From Candidatus Altimarinota bacterium (GTDB lineage Bacteria; Patescibacteriota; Gracilibacteria; BD1-5; UBA2023), in assembly GCA_028689065.1 (NCBI GenBank), contig JAQTWX010000002.1, positions 26,646-90,645 of the forward strand: a DNA stretch of 64,000 nt, read 5' to 3'. Under the pieces are notes generated by a model that did no database searches, had not been told where the DNA came from, and saw nothing but the letters and a program-made list of their open reading frames with translations. This document shows, one piece after another, positions 10,366 to 20,925 of this stretch (the first letter of the stretch is position 1; every line of letters starts with the position of its first letter). The translations under genes were made by a program, and so were the position numbers.

Positions 10366-11136
10366 TTAAAAGATAAATTCGGATTGTTTTTTATCAGGAA
10401 TTCTTTGATAATACTTTCGTATTTCTGATATGAAATATGGATAAAGTCAAAATAGATTCGGGTTGTCATCGATAATTCTTATAAGAGATCGTGAACTTTC
10501 ATAACTATAAAGTATATCTTCTCACCATCATGCAAAGAAACCAATACCATTACCAGAATCCATTGTATATTTGAAAGCTAATTCCGATAGAAGATGGGGA
10601 ATACAATGATCTTCGAAGAAATAAACGAATTTATTGAAATCAAGTCCTTGTTTAAAACAAACTCATTTAATTCTCTGAAAATGTATTTCAAATTCTTTGT
10701 CTAATGAACTTCCTGTCATGTATAATGCTTCAAAGAAAGGTTCATCAAATTCGTTTACAAGTAGTTTAATAAACAAATCCTCATCGTTCATAATATCAGA
10801 TAATCCATATTGTTCCACAAGAGCTATAAGAATATCTTTCTTTTTTCTCTCTCTTGCAAGAAATCACTCGAACCAATTATTTATATCATCCCGAAATTTA
10901 TCAAATTCAGCGTTACCTGACTTCTTTTTTGAAGCAAATCATTCCCCAGATTTTTGTTTATTTCCCATCAAGAAATCATATGCTTCTCTGATTTTTGCAA
11001 GATTTCTCACCACTCCATCAAACTTCGCGGAATCTGGATGCCCCTTACTTCGTAATAGTCTATAGTGTGATTGAATTGATGATAATTCAGTTGATTCAGG
11101 GAGTTCCAGTAATTCCAGCGCCTTATCTCTATTCAT
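10366..11136 (-). CDS. J-domain protein
   Basis: This 256-residue protein appears only when five UGA codons are read as Gly. Residues 1-58 resemble a J domain: ALELLELPESTELSSIQSHY, then RLLRSKGHPD, with the HPD tripeptide that stimulates Hsp70 ATPase. The rest is helical and acidic with no zinc-finger or DnaJ C-terminal domain, and I do not recognise it. It lies between an alpha/beta hydrolase gene and ileS in the same direction with short gaps (24 and 11 bases), so it is probably co-transcribed with them. Confidence 0.72.
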
Positions 11137-11160
11137 ATAAAATGAAAGTAAAAAGTAAAA

Positions 11161-11781
11161 TTACATTATCTTCCCTATCTCCAAAAACAACTCCACGAAC
11201 GAAGACTGTCCGAAAAAGTGTCACCGATTCTGGAACGTATGAAGTTTGGAATCTTGTATCCCTGCATGATACCGCTCGGCATGATTATACGGAACTACTG
11301 GGTCATCCACAGAGCTCCAGATATGTACTTCATCCGATTGCGAGGCGAGATTCGGGAGACGATTCGTGTCGAATGCGAACGAGCCGATGGATTCTCCGAC
11401 GAGTCCTTCATTATCGAGCACTGGGGCGATGAGGTGAAGCTGTGCAAGGTGCTTCGGAAAGGTATTTTCCGAAAGGTACTTGGCAATAAAAATACTGCCG
11501 AGCGAATTCCCAATAAGAATCGTTTTTTGATTATTGAGATACGGAAAGAGTTTCTCAAACCAAATCTTCCATGCTTCATATTCTGCTTTCTGCTTGCAAG
11601 GCATATCGGGCGCGAACGATTCAAATCGATCGGAAAGTCCATCTATAATCCATTTCTTCCAGCTTGGAAAACGTTTATATGGATTATACTCCCATTGAAC
11701 AAGATAATCCATATATGCTACATCCGAATCGAATGTTTCTCATCCATGAATGAATATTATCTGATGTTTTAATGGAGTCAT
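11161..11781 (-). CDS. Alpha/beta hydrolase, RBBP9/YdeN type
   Basis: This 206-residue protein starts at ATG 11781, reached by reading a UGA as Gly in the oxyanion motif IFIHGG. The nucleophile elbow is GNSLGS, an acidic residue lies in WSSVDDPVVP, and the catalytic His falls in the last 20 residues in the motif NRGHF, whose Gly is again a UGA. Without code 25 both ends are lost. The size and motif order fit small serine hydrolases of the RBBP9/YdeN family. The substrate is unknown. It is the third gene of the T-box operon. Confidence 0.82.
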
Positions 11782-11812
11782 AATTAAGAAAACTAGAGAA
11801 ATTAAAAAGGTT

Positions 11813-12061
11813 CTATAATATCCAATAATTCAAAACCCCGTATCCGAATATAATCGTGAGAGCGATGGTATTGATGAAAATCGCAATTTGTCCGGCCTGT
11901 TTCCATGCCTTATAAGAAGAATACACCCAGAATATCTGAGCAATGAGTGTTACTATAAGTCCGTATTGTGGCATTTTCATGGACATAAGAAGGAATCCTG
12001 CCGTCGTGAAGACGAGAAGTCCAACTTGCATAATATTGTTGAAAGTGAAGTATTTTTTCAT
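11813..12061 (-). CDS. Small three-helix membrane protein
   Basis: This 82-residue protein starts at ATG 12061 (an in-frame GTG lies upstream). Three hydrophobic helices are visible (about 10-28, 33-48, 55-78) with a short basic loop YKAWKQAG between the last two. I recognise no conserved family. It begins 11 bases after the methyltransferase stop and is followed 31 bases later by the hydrolase, so it belongs to the same operon. Confidence 0.6.
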   Translation of the reverse strand: MKKYFTFNNIMQVGLLVFTTAGFLLMSMKMPQYGLIVTLIAQIFWVYSSYKAWKQAGQIAIFINTIALTIIFGYGVLNYWIL

Positions 12062-12072
12062 ACAAAAAATTG

Positions 12073-12678
12073 TTATTTTCAGAGAATAATAGTAAACCAT
12101 TTCTGTCCTCGTAAGTCCTGATATTCTACCTTATTCCAACTGTAGTCTTTTCCGCCTAGATCGAGAATATCTTGTGGACAATAGTAGTAATAGGTGCGAG
12201 TTCAAAATTCATCGGTTTTTGTAAGTTCTTCATAAACATCGGAATATTTGAGCGATATGAATACTATTCCTCATGGATTAAGTGCGGATAGCATATTCTG
12301 GAGTACTTCTTGGAGTTTTTCTCTCGGTGTATGAAGGAGTGATGCAAATGAAAAAATAATATCTGTTCACTCTGGAAACTCGAAACCTTCCACGTCAGCC
12401 ACGATGAATTTCGAAGAAACCTCCGGGAGAGCTTCCTTTGCGAGACGAATTATCTCCGAAGATATATCGATTCCGAGATAGTCTGAAGTATGGTTCAATA
12501 TCTCCCGAGCATCTCGACCATTTCCACATCCAATCTCCACTACCTTTGGAGAGTCTTTTTGAACGTATGAAAAAGCGTGGAGAATATCTTCCACTCTTGC
12601 ACCAATACCTGCAAATTTTGCTGTCATTTCTTGAGCGGTGGCATTATATACATCGATTGTTTGCTGTTTCTTGTTCAT
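12073..12678 (-). CDS. Class I SAM-dependent methyltransferase
   Basis: This 201-residue protein has motif I VVEIGCGNGRDA, the acidic loop LGIDISSE, and a downstream strand IVFISLKY. Four UGA codons are read as Gly, including one in NPGG of the post-strand loop; under the standard code only the first half is visible. The start is placed at ATG 12678 because it lies just after the T-box terminator hairpin. The substrate is unknown. It is the first gene behind the T-box leader. Confidence 0.78.
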
Positions 12679-12680
12679 AC

Positions 12681-12858
12681 AAAAAAGCACCCATTAGAAA
12701 ATATGGATGCTTTCGGTCCCGGGTTTGGGAAGGTACCACCGGAAAGCGGGTACTTGATTTATGTTCTATAACGGGAACTTCCGGGAGATTCTACTATCCG
12801 CCGTGGCGGGTTTCTTTCTCCGGCTCGCGGGTGATAGCCGCTCAGATGCCTTTATTAC
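12681..12858 (-). promoter_or_regulatory. T-box riboswitch leader, probably isoleucine-specific
   Basis: Read on the minus strand, the element has (1) a short hairpin GCGG-CUAUCAC-CCGC (12827-12841) with AUC in its terminal loop, as in ultrashort Stem I ileS T-boxes; (2) a longer arm containing AGUAGAA (S-turn-like); (3) an antiterminator with helix GCUUUC(C)GG/CCGAAAGC, the 7-base bulge UGGUACC (complement at 12732-12738) that reads the tRNA NCCA end, and a UCCC/GGGA upper helix; (4) a competing terminator AAAGCAUCCAU/AUGGGUGCUUU plus a U-run (12681-12714). The operon it precedes ends in ileS, which fits. Specificity is inferred. Confidence 0.85.
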
Positions 12859-12864
12859 TCGGAT

Positions 12865-12892
12865 AGTATAGGGAGAAATCTAGTTTTGGCAA
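12865..12892 (-). promoter_or_regulatory. Promoter of the T-box operon
   Basis: On the minus strand TTGCCA (12887-12892) and TATACT (12865-12870) are separated by 16 bases. The predicted start near 12858 places the first transcribed bases just ahead of the short Stem I hairpin. Confidence 0.55.
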
Positions 12893-12910
12893 ATTTTTTT
12901 GAGAGAACTT

Positions 12911-13735
12911 CTATGCGGCAATTCTCATAAGAGTTTCATTTACAGCCTCTTTTGTCGCGAGCGCTTTATCACCAGTACTGTTCACGAGATCAAGATTATC
13001 GGTGTGGACTCGAATAATAGGAGTATCTTTATAGTATTCTCCGAGAAAATCCCTCCCGTTTTCACTGTAATAGCTATGAAGTTCTTCTGTATGTTTCTGT
13101 ATCTGCTCATCAATAAAACTCCCACGTGCCTGGAGTCGTCCGAGAACCATCTCTGGTTCAGCACTTATATGGACAAGAAAATCTGGTTTTGGAAGATTCT
13201 TGAAAGATTTGTTAAATGTTTGAACAAAATCCTTACCTGCTGTTCATTTGATTTTCATATGAGCATAGACGAGTACTTGAATAATCGAAAAATCCATAAC
13301 AATCACGGAATCTTTTGATTCAAGAGAAGCCTTGGTAAGGATAGCCTCATCGAGTACACGGAAAAGCTCCTGATTCTTTTCCCAGAGAGTCTGGTCAGAG
13401 AGACCGTCCGAAGAAGCCTTGATAATCGGAAGATATGGGCTCATCTGAGGAAGTTCCGTGAGTTTTTTTACACTCGGAGGCATGAGAGGAAAATCCGATT
13501 TCAGCCGTTCATTCAGACTTTTTATAAAGATTTCCGTAAAAGTAGTTTTTCCGACTCCAGATTGTCCGGTTATAGCAATAATAGGGAATCTTCTATGTTC
13601 AAGAAGAAATTCACGAAAAGATACTCCTGAAATCTTCATGAGCTGCATATTTTCAATATCCGAAACATATTCGGCTACAGCTTGTGTTTTTTTCGATAGC
13701 ATAGATGGTCTTTTAAAAATACATACATCAAGCAT
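12911..13735 (-). CDS. Deoxynucleoside kinase-like P-loop kinase
   Basis: This protein of about 274 residues has a Walker A motif GQSGVGKTT preceded by FPIIAIT, and a basic lid-like segment RLQARGS near the C-terminal third. The segment PKPDFLVHISAEPEMVLGRL matches the strand-helix of deoxynucleoside kinases before the lid. One UGA (13244) is Gly and joins two halves. Start choice is uncertain: ATG 13735 and ATG 13702 are both possible. It follows yjjX by about 35 bases; the two may form a nucleotide-metabolism pair. Substrate specificity cannot be told. Confidence 0.72.
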
Positions 13736-13770
13736 ATCATAAATTGAAATGATTCGCAACTCCTGAGGTT

Positions 13771-14316
13771 TTAAAGTCTGTAGTATTCATTATAGAATGG
13801 TGCTATCGCCGCCTTAAATGCGAGACTGAATTCATCCTTTCGAACGAGCATATTGTCCGACCAAGCACCCATACTCCCCTCTTCGCTCCTACTATGAACA
13901 CTTCATTTAAGTGCTTCCATTACTGGTCAAAGTTCTTTTCCTTCTTCATAGAGCATCTTTTCTATGAGAGATGGAACTTCCATAACTTGAGAAATTCCAA
14001 AGTGCCCCTCTCCTGCTTTATTCATAATATAAATCGTTCCACCAAGTACTTTCTTATCAAGAACTGACCAAACTCCTCCTTCAATTCCCACATAAAAATC
14101 AGCTTCGATTCACTTTTTCCGAAGGTTCATGGCACGATTTCGAGCTCATTCAAGGGTTACTTCAAGTGAGAGTGGCATATCAGAAACATCGGATGGAACT
14201 TTCTCGAGAACGTACTCGATAGTGTCTCGGATATCCTTGAAATACGGACAAACAGCGACAGCTTCCTGAACTCCGGCTACTTTCGGGGAACTGGTCGTTC
14301 CAATGGCAATTTTCAT
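13771..14316 (-). CDS. yjjX: Inosine/xanthosine triphosphatase, YjjX/DUF84 family
   Basis: This 181-residue protein is visible only with UGA as Gly (four codons). It begins KIAIGTTSSPKVAGVQEA, carries PLSLEVTLEGARNRA in the middle and the GIEGGV strand, all characteristic of the YjjX/DUF84 family that hydrolyses ITP and XTP to clean the nucleotide pool. Several of the conserved glycines, including the one in LEGARNRA, are UGA. It is divergent from the htrA gene (39 bases between starts) and is followed by a nucleoside kinase-like gene. Confidence 0.85.
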
Positions 14317-14355
14317 AAGAAAATAAGTGAGAAAATATTTTTTAATAAAGAGGAT

Positions 14356-15645
14356 ATGGAAATTACAAAGAAAAACAAATATTTCTATTCTACATATTTT
14401 TCCTTGCTTATTATTCGTTATTTTTTATACTCTCTTTCATATATTTACATACCTCAATATTATATGAAAAATCCACATATTCTCTTTATATTGACTATTC
14501 TCTGTGCATTCTTCACAACTATTTTTTCCAATATATTCCTTCAAGGAATCGGATTTTATACAATGGAAAATACTCCTTCAAATTGAGTAAAAGAAGATGT
14601 GAAAATAGATACTGCATCTTTGAAAAATTTTTCGATGAGTGTAAAAAGTGTGGCAAAGAAACTTTCCCCCTCTGTTGTAAGTATTATTGTTTCCAAAGAC
14701 GTACAAACTTACAAAACTGATCCTTTTGGATTTTTTTATGAACCATCCGGAACTATTCGTAAAAAAGTAGGTGGTGGAACTGGATTTTTCATCACAAAAG
14801 ATGGACTCATGCTTACAAATAAACACGTTGTTTCCAATACTCAAGCGAGCTATACCATCATCACTGCATGAGGAGAAGAATTTACGGGGAAAATTCTTGC
14901 ATTTGACCCAACTACCGATCTTGCTATCATGCAAGCCTACGATGGGAATGGAAAGAAACTCGATGAATGTGAACCAGTAAGTTTTATCGACAATACAACT
15001 TCTTTAGAGGTAGGGGATTTTCTTATCGCTATAGGAAATGCTCTCGCAGAATTCAATAATACTGTAACTTTCTGAGTTGTTTCCGCTCTGAACCGCACTA
15101 TTGAAGCGGGAGATATAAATACAAACGAGACCGAGCTTCTGAGCGGGCTTATTCAAACTGATGTTGCTATCAATCCTGGAAATTCTGGATGACCGCTCGT
15201 GAATCTCGATGGGAAGGTTATAGGAATCAATACTGCTATCGCGAGTAATGCGACTGGTCTCGGTTTTGCTATTCCCCTCTCAGAAAAAGAAGTTACCTAT
15301 CTCGTGGATTCTGTACAAAAAACAGGAACTATCAAACGAGCCTTTGTTGGAGTTCGAATGATTTCACTCAATCCAAGACTTGCTAAAAATCTCAATCTTC
15401 CACTTTCTTATGGAGATATGCTCGCCGAATCTCCCGATGCAATAGTCAAAAACTCTCCCGCAGAAAAAGCGGGATTGGAAAGTGGAGATATTATCACAGA
15501 AGCAGCAGGAATTACGATTGGAGAATCTTACAGTCTTCGAGATGTTATAAAAGATAAAATCCCAGGAGATAAAATCACTCTAAAAGTATGGAAGAAAAAA
15601 ACTCAAAAAATAGAAGTAGTAGAGCTTATTCTTGAGGAAAAATAG
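14356..15645 (+). CDS. HtrA/DegP-type membrane-anchored serine protease
   Basis: This 429-residue protein has N-terminal hydrophobic helices (an internal ATG at 14464 is an alternative start that keeps one anchor), a trypsin-like domain and one C-terminal PDZ domain (about 330-425). The triad is His157 (TNKHVVS), Asp in TDLAIM, and Ser277 in GNSGGP, where the last Gly of the motif is encoded by UGA at 15190. Four UGA codons in total are read as Gly. One PDZ domain makes it DegS/HtrA-like rather than DegP. It should act outside the membrane in envelope quality control. Confidence 0.93.
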
Positions 15646-15747
15646 AAAGTGTTGATTTCGAGAAAAAAACACTATAATCCTCTCCACTTCGGGACAAATG
15701 AATCCGAATACAATTTTTGTTCAACCAAAAAGAAGGGAGTTAAGAAT

Positions 15748-15924
15748 ATGTTGGGAAATGCAATGCATCAAACAACTTCTACTGGAGGTAGCCAAAAACA
15801 AACTCCTCCTCCATCAGCATTGAGTCATATACATGGCTCGAGTTCTCGTCCAACAATTTTTGCCTTGCGTCGTGAACAACACTTCGCAAATCAACAAACG
15901 GGAGAAATGCAAAAACAAGCATAA
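15748..15924 (+). CDS. Small hypothetical protein
   Basis: A 58-residue Gln/Ser/Pro-rich polypeptide with no membrane segment. The ATG at 15748 is preceded by a good ribosome binding site (GGGAG, 8 bases upstream), which favours it over the longer open frame beginning at 15649. A strong terminator follows 15 bases after the stop. No family is recognised; it may be a genuine small protein. Confidence 0.5.
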   Translation: MLGNAMHQTTSTGGSQKQTPPPSALSHIHGSSSRPTIFALRREQHFANQQTGEMQKQA

Positions 15925-15939
15925 CGAACAATATGCTTC

Positions 15940-15966
15940 AGGTCGTACTTTGTACGACCTTTTTTA
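15940..15966. terminator. Terminator between small gene and mltG
   Basis: A 9-bp perfect stem AGGTCGTAC/GTACGACCT with a 3-base loop is followed by six T on the plus strand. It overlaps the end of the convergent mltG gene. Confidence 0.88.
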
Positions 15967-16941
15967 TTTTCCGAGAAACAGTACTCGATTTCTATTATGT
16001 TCCTCAAGAGTTTTCCCATAGTGGATAGATCCAGAATTATCATGAAGATAATAATAATACGGAGTCGATTTAGAATAAATAGTTGCAGAAATAGTATCAA
16101 CACTCGGATTTGAAATAGGAGTCGGTGGAAGATTGAGATTATTTCTCGTGTTGTAAGCGGTTTTATCATAGATATGTCCTCCGATAAATGCGGGCGTACA
16201 ATCAGTCATAGTGAGACGATACGCATAACAAACTGTCGCATCTGCACCAATAAACCATTTTTCCTCATATCGTTTTTTCAGAATTCCTGCTACAATCGGT
16301 TTATTTTCATTACTTTTTTCTTCTTTTTCCACGATGGAAGCAAATATAAGTATTTTATATAATTCAGTATTGGAAGTGAAATGAAACTGTTTATATACTC
16401 GCTCGTGAAAAGCCTTTAGAAGTGTTCGGATTATATTATCCGCTTTCGCCTCGGAACTAATTCTATAAGTATCAGGGATAAGAAAACCTTCCAAGGTGCT
16501 TGCTTCCTCAAGAAATAAAAATTCTGTTTTTAATGTTGATGAAATATTCTCTGCTAAAGCGGTAAAATCTCCCGCCTGTATAATTCCTTTTTTTGTCAAA
16601 TATGAATCTATATCCCATATATTCCACCCGGGAAGAAGTGTAATGGTAATATCTTTAGAAATAGGATTTTTAAGGACCTGACTAAAGAGTTTTTCTATTG
16701 TCGTATCTTGCTCTATAGAATATGTCCCTGCTTGAAAAGTAAATTTTCTCACAAAATATTTTGTATATATTTTAAAAAAAATTGAGTTTACATCTATAGA
16801 AAGTTTCTGTGGGAGACTTGCAACCGTATCTCATCGATTCACGATAAAATCCTGTTTTACTACAACGATATTTGGTAAAATAGAAGTAATATAAACCACT
16901 CCTATAAGGATACTCGTAAGAAGAAAAGAAAGAAATTTCAT
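15964..16941 (-). CDS. mltG: Endolytic murein transglycosylase MltG
   Basis: This 325-residue protein has a single N-terminal membrane helix (residues 3-22) and a LysM-like segment (GDTVASLPQKL), reached by extending through a UGA at 16831. The catalytic YceG core contains the conserved Glu in ASIVEKEE, the strand GADATVCYA, and PPTPISNPS near the C-terminus. It cleaves nascent glycan strands at the membrane surface. The length matches the family. It implies that the cell makes peptidoglycan, consistent with the PBP at 49 kb. Confidence 0.93.
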
Positions 16942-17135
16942 GCAAATAAAAAAAGAATACAACTGACAGAGTATAGTGCTTTTTAGATTTTTTCAAGTGG
17001 ATATACTTTTTTTTAGTTTACCAATAAATAAGTATATTTGTAAAGGTATTTTATAGGTATTAATGGTGTGCATTTTTGTATTTCTCAATTTTATATGATA
17101 TATTGTTTCTATTCTTATCTGAACCATTATAAAAT

Positions 17136-18473
17136 ATGTCTCTTTCTCCAAAAATCCAAGATACTCTTGTAAAAATAACCAATGTTTTTAAATGAATAGG
17201 AAAGAAAAATGATACCATTATGACAGGAACATCATTATCTTCCACAAATAAAACATATGCTCAAAATAGTGATATAAAGACCCCGTCTCTCGGAGATACT
17301 GCTGTGGAGCTCGATAGTATTTTTGCAAAAGCACTTTCTCTCGGAGCATCCGACATTCACATAGAACCAGAAGAGGAAGGTCTCCTTATACGAATCCGAG
17401 TCGATGGTCGTTTCGTGGAATATGGACGATTTTCTGCTTATGAAAAAGCTCCACTTATCGCTAAAATCAAGATTCTCTCAGGATTAAAAATCGATGAACA
17501 ACGTCTTCCTCAAGATGGAAAAGCAACCTATCATGATACTACTAGTGGTAAGAATGTTGATCTGCGAGTAAGTGCCATTCCTACTATCTATGGAGAAAAG
17601 GTAGTTATACGACTTCTCCGCAAGGAAAGTGAACTCATGGATCTTCGGTCTATAGGGGTTCTCCCGATGAATATGGTAAAAATAAAAAAACATCTCGAAA
17701 ACCAATTTGGACTCGTACTTATCGTCGGACCAACAGGATCAGGAAAATCTACGACACTTTATTCTATGCTTTCACGATTTGATCCAGAAGAAAAAAATAT
17801 ATCTACTCTCGAGGATCCAGTTGAGTATCGTATCAAGTGAGTAAATCATACACAAATCAATCCGCAAATCGGATTCAATTTCGCCGATGGACTTCGAAGT
17901 CTCCTTCGTCAAGATCCAGACATTATCATGGTTGGGGAAATCCGAGATACTGAAACCGCTCGTCTCGCGGTCGAAGCATCCATCACTGGACATCTCGTAT
18001 TTTCTACTATCCATGCAAATTCCACTGTTAATACTCTTCAACGTCTCACAAACCTTGGAATCGACCCACTTCTCATTACTTCGAGTCTTCGTCTTATTAT
18101 TTCACAACGTCTCGCTCGAAAACTCTGTCCACATTGTAAGGTTGCGTATAAACCTGATGAGCTTACTAAGAAAAAAGTACTTTCTCGTATCGGGAAATAT
18201 GTAAGTGAGCCAGATGATATGGTTTTCTATCGCGCTCTTGAGGGTGGCTGTGAAAAATGTAATCACAAAGGGCATAAAGGACGAACTGGTTTTTTTGAAA
18301 TTCTCGAGATAACCGAAGGTATCGAGAAGATGGTTCTTGCACACGCTTCCAAAACGCAACTCGAAATACAAGCCATTGGAGATGGAATGATTACTATCAA
18401 GGATGATGCACTTATAAAACTCGTACTCGGGGAAGTAAGTCTCGAGGAAATACTTCAAGTACTTGGTGGATAA
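17136..18473 (+). CDS. pilB: Type IV pilus extension ATPase (PilB/GspE family)
   Basis: This 445-residue protein starts at ATG 17136, extending through a UGA at 17193. It has GASDIHIEP in the N-terminal domain, Walker A GPTGSGKS, the Asp box, Walker B (DPDIIMVGEIRD), the His box (STIHANS) and the C-terminal tetracysteine zinc site (CPHC...CEKC). The UGA at 17838 encodes the Gly after VEYRIK, a position of conserved Gly in PilB. It lacks the long N-terminal domain of proteobacterial PilB. It is distant from pilT and monocistronic here. Confidence 0.94.
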
Positions 18474-18486
18474 AAATTATTCGTAC

Positions 18487-18519
18487 AAAAAAAATCTGAA
18501 CGCTTCGTTCAGATTTTTT
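18487..18519. terminator. Terminator after pilB
   Basis: A 10-bp stem AATCTGAACG/CGTTCAGATT with a three-base loop is followed by a T-run on the plus strand and preceded by an A-run that serves the opposite strand. Confidence 0.88.
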
Positions 18520-18541
18520 AAATAGCAATATATTAATTGTA

Positions 18542-19483
18542 CTAAGCTAAATTATTACTAAGATAACTTGCAGGATAATAATCTGCAAGAATCGATTTTA
18601 TATGATCTCCTCCTTTATCTTCAAGTAATCATACAACCTGACATAATAATTCCCCGAGTTCAACATCTTTGCTAGAATTTGAATCCATACCTACAATAAA
18701 TTCTTCAATAACAGAAGAAAGAACTTGTATATCTTCTTTATTTCACCGATTAGCAAGGATTCGCAAAAATGATTTCGGAGCCTTATTTATAAGAGTTTTT
18801 GCAGAAATTAACGATGTTTTACCCATTAAAGTCTCTGTCCAATCTGTTAATCGACCAACAAGAACGAGAATGGTAGATATTTCTAAAAAGGCTATGATAG
18901 ATCGTCGTGGATGATGTTCTGATTTTCAAGAACCATTGAAAAATTCTTTAATAATACTTTCTTCTGTAAAATGCTCTACAATAAACTGATTAAAATAAGA
19001 AATATATCCAGGCGCCTTATGTTCTCGATATGTACGAGTAAGAAGCTCTGTTTCAAATGTATCAGTATCTTTAAAGCCAGCATTTATAATATGTTCTAAT
19101 ATCTCAGTAGGTCCAATATCTGGCCCTCTGTATTTTCAATTATCAAGTAAGTACTGACTTCTTGTATGTATAGAATCTTGGATTACACTAACATTAACTC
19201 TATCAGTTTCGGAAAAATCCTCATAAATATCTGGATATTTATCCTCCACCATGCGTTTGAATGCTTCTATATTGGAAGCACTACATTTTCCAATATTAGT
19301 TCTATCATAAAAACCAAATTTCTTACAAGCATCAAGCCATGCAGCCTGAAGTTCAAGACTTAATTCTGCATCTACTGATTCTATTTTTTTTATCTCAGCT
19401 AAAAGAATACGGAGACAATATTGCTTTTGAGTTTTGTCTGTCATCGCGACTAAACGTTTTGTTCCATCAAGTTGATTTACCAT
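18542..19483 (-). CDS. Hypothetical helical protein
   Basis: This 313-residue protein crosses four UGA codons and ends at a TAG at 18542. It is charged, mostly helical and soluble, without signal peptide, metal site or recognisable motif. It stands alone with terminators or intergenic space on both sides. The family is not recognised. Confidence 0.6.
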
Positions 19484-19660
19484 AAAATAAATTATTTATT
19501 ATAAAAATATAATTCTATATAAAGAAAGCTTTATACATTTTTTTGTATTCTTGTCAAGAGTTTTTAATTAAAATGACAATAAATCTACATTAGATTTTGA
19601 TATTTCTCCATATTCTCTATACTATCCGCAAGTAATTATCCCTTATTATTCCTTTTATTC

Positions 19661-20545
19661 ATGGCAGTAGAACTCGACATATCACAATTTATTAAACCGA
19701 CTATAGAGAAGAAAGTCGGGTACGTTGCACTTATCGGGCGACCAAATTCTGGAAAATCCACCTTCATCAATGCACTCATAGACGAAAAAGTTAGTGCTGT
19801 TTCCAGCAAACCGCAGACCACTCAAAAAACCATCCGAGGGATTTATAATGATATTGATTCGCAGATTATTTTCTTCGATACTCCAGGTATTCATGAGTCT
19901 AAAGAAGATTTGAATATTATTATTAATAGTCAGGCGGAAACTTCTCTAAATGATGCGGATGTAATCGTCCGATTTATCGATCTCTCTCGACAACGTGGAG
20001 AGGAAGAAGAAAAGATTGGCGAACTTCTCAAATGAATAAAAAAGCCAGTGATTCTCGTGTATTCTAAGTCTGATCTCAAACATGCAACCGAAGCAAGAAA
20101 AGACGCTATTAGCATATCTTCACGCAATAAAAATGGATTTCAAAAACTCCTTGCTACTATTAAAAAATCTCTCCCCATTGGTCCGCTTTTCTACGACGAA
20201 GATTATTATACCGATCAAGATATGGAAACTCGTATTCGTGAGATTATCCGTGAAAAGATATTTCAAAATCTCGGAGAAGAACTACCGTATGATGTTCTCG
20301 TGGATATAGATAATCTCGAGGAGGAGAATGGAATGATAAAAGCCCTTGTTATGCTCTATGTTGCGAAAGATTCCCAGAAAAATATTCTTATCGGAAAAAA
20401 CGGAGTAGTTCTCCAAAATATTGGGAAACTTGCCAGAGTTGAACTCGAAAAAATTCTCGAAAAAAAAGTATTTATACTCCTTCGAGTAAAAACTATGTCC
20501 AAATGGAATAAGAATCCAAATGTATTAAAAAAGTATTTTGGATAA
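19661..20545 (+). CDS. era: GTPase Era
   Basis: This 294-residue protein has the GTP-binding motifs G1 GRPNSGKS, G2 around TTQKTIRG, G3 DTPG and a G4 of YSKSD type, then the C-terminal KH domain with LIGKNGVVLQNIGKLAR. One UGA (20033) is Gly between the GTPase strands. Era binds 16S rRNA near its 3' end and assists 30S maturation. The gene is followed after 11 bases by the Rrf2 regulator. Confidence 0.94.
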
Positions 20546-20556
20546 TCCTTTCTTGT

Positions 20557-20925
20557 ATGCTCAAAATCTCATCATCAGGAGAATATGCCCTTCTCCTTAT
20601 AAAACATCTCTCTGATAATCCTGGAACTCATACCATCAGTGCGGTGAGCGAGAAACTCGGTATGAAAGAGCCGTTTCTCCGAAAGACCGCGAACAAACTT
20701 GAGAAAGCGGGTATTATTTTCTCGCATAAAGGGCGATACGGCGGTGTGGAGCTCGTAAAGAAAGACATTTCCGTGTACGATATACTTTCAGCAGTTTGAG
20801 AAGATCTGAGTATTGCTATTTGTTCCAATGGAAAATGTGCTTCCTCTGAGAATTGCGGTATCACTCCGACCATTGTTAATATCCAACGCGGATTCGATAC
20901 TATTTTAAAAATTACACGGCTATAA
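20557..20925 (+). CDS. Rrf2-family transcriptional regulator with iron-sulfur Cys set
   Basis: This 122-residue winged-helix protein has the Rrf2 start (SSSGEYALLLIKHLSD) and helix-turn-helix region (LGMKEPFLRKTANKLEKAGI), followed by three Cys in C-x4-C-x5-C spacing, as in IscR and NsrR where they hold a 2Fe-2S or 4Fe-4S cluster. A UGA at 20797 is Gly. Its stop codon overlaps the ATG of the next gene, so translation is coupled. Targets are unknown; no isc or suf genes are in the window. Confidence 0.88.

Noticed and set aside
14356..15645. HtrA gene looked like a pseudogene with four internal stops
   Set aside because: All four stops are TGA at family glycine positions, including the catalytic GNSGGP; UGA = Gly restores a full protein.
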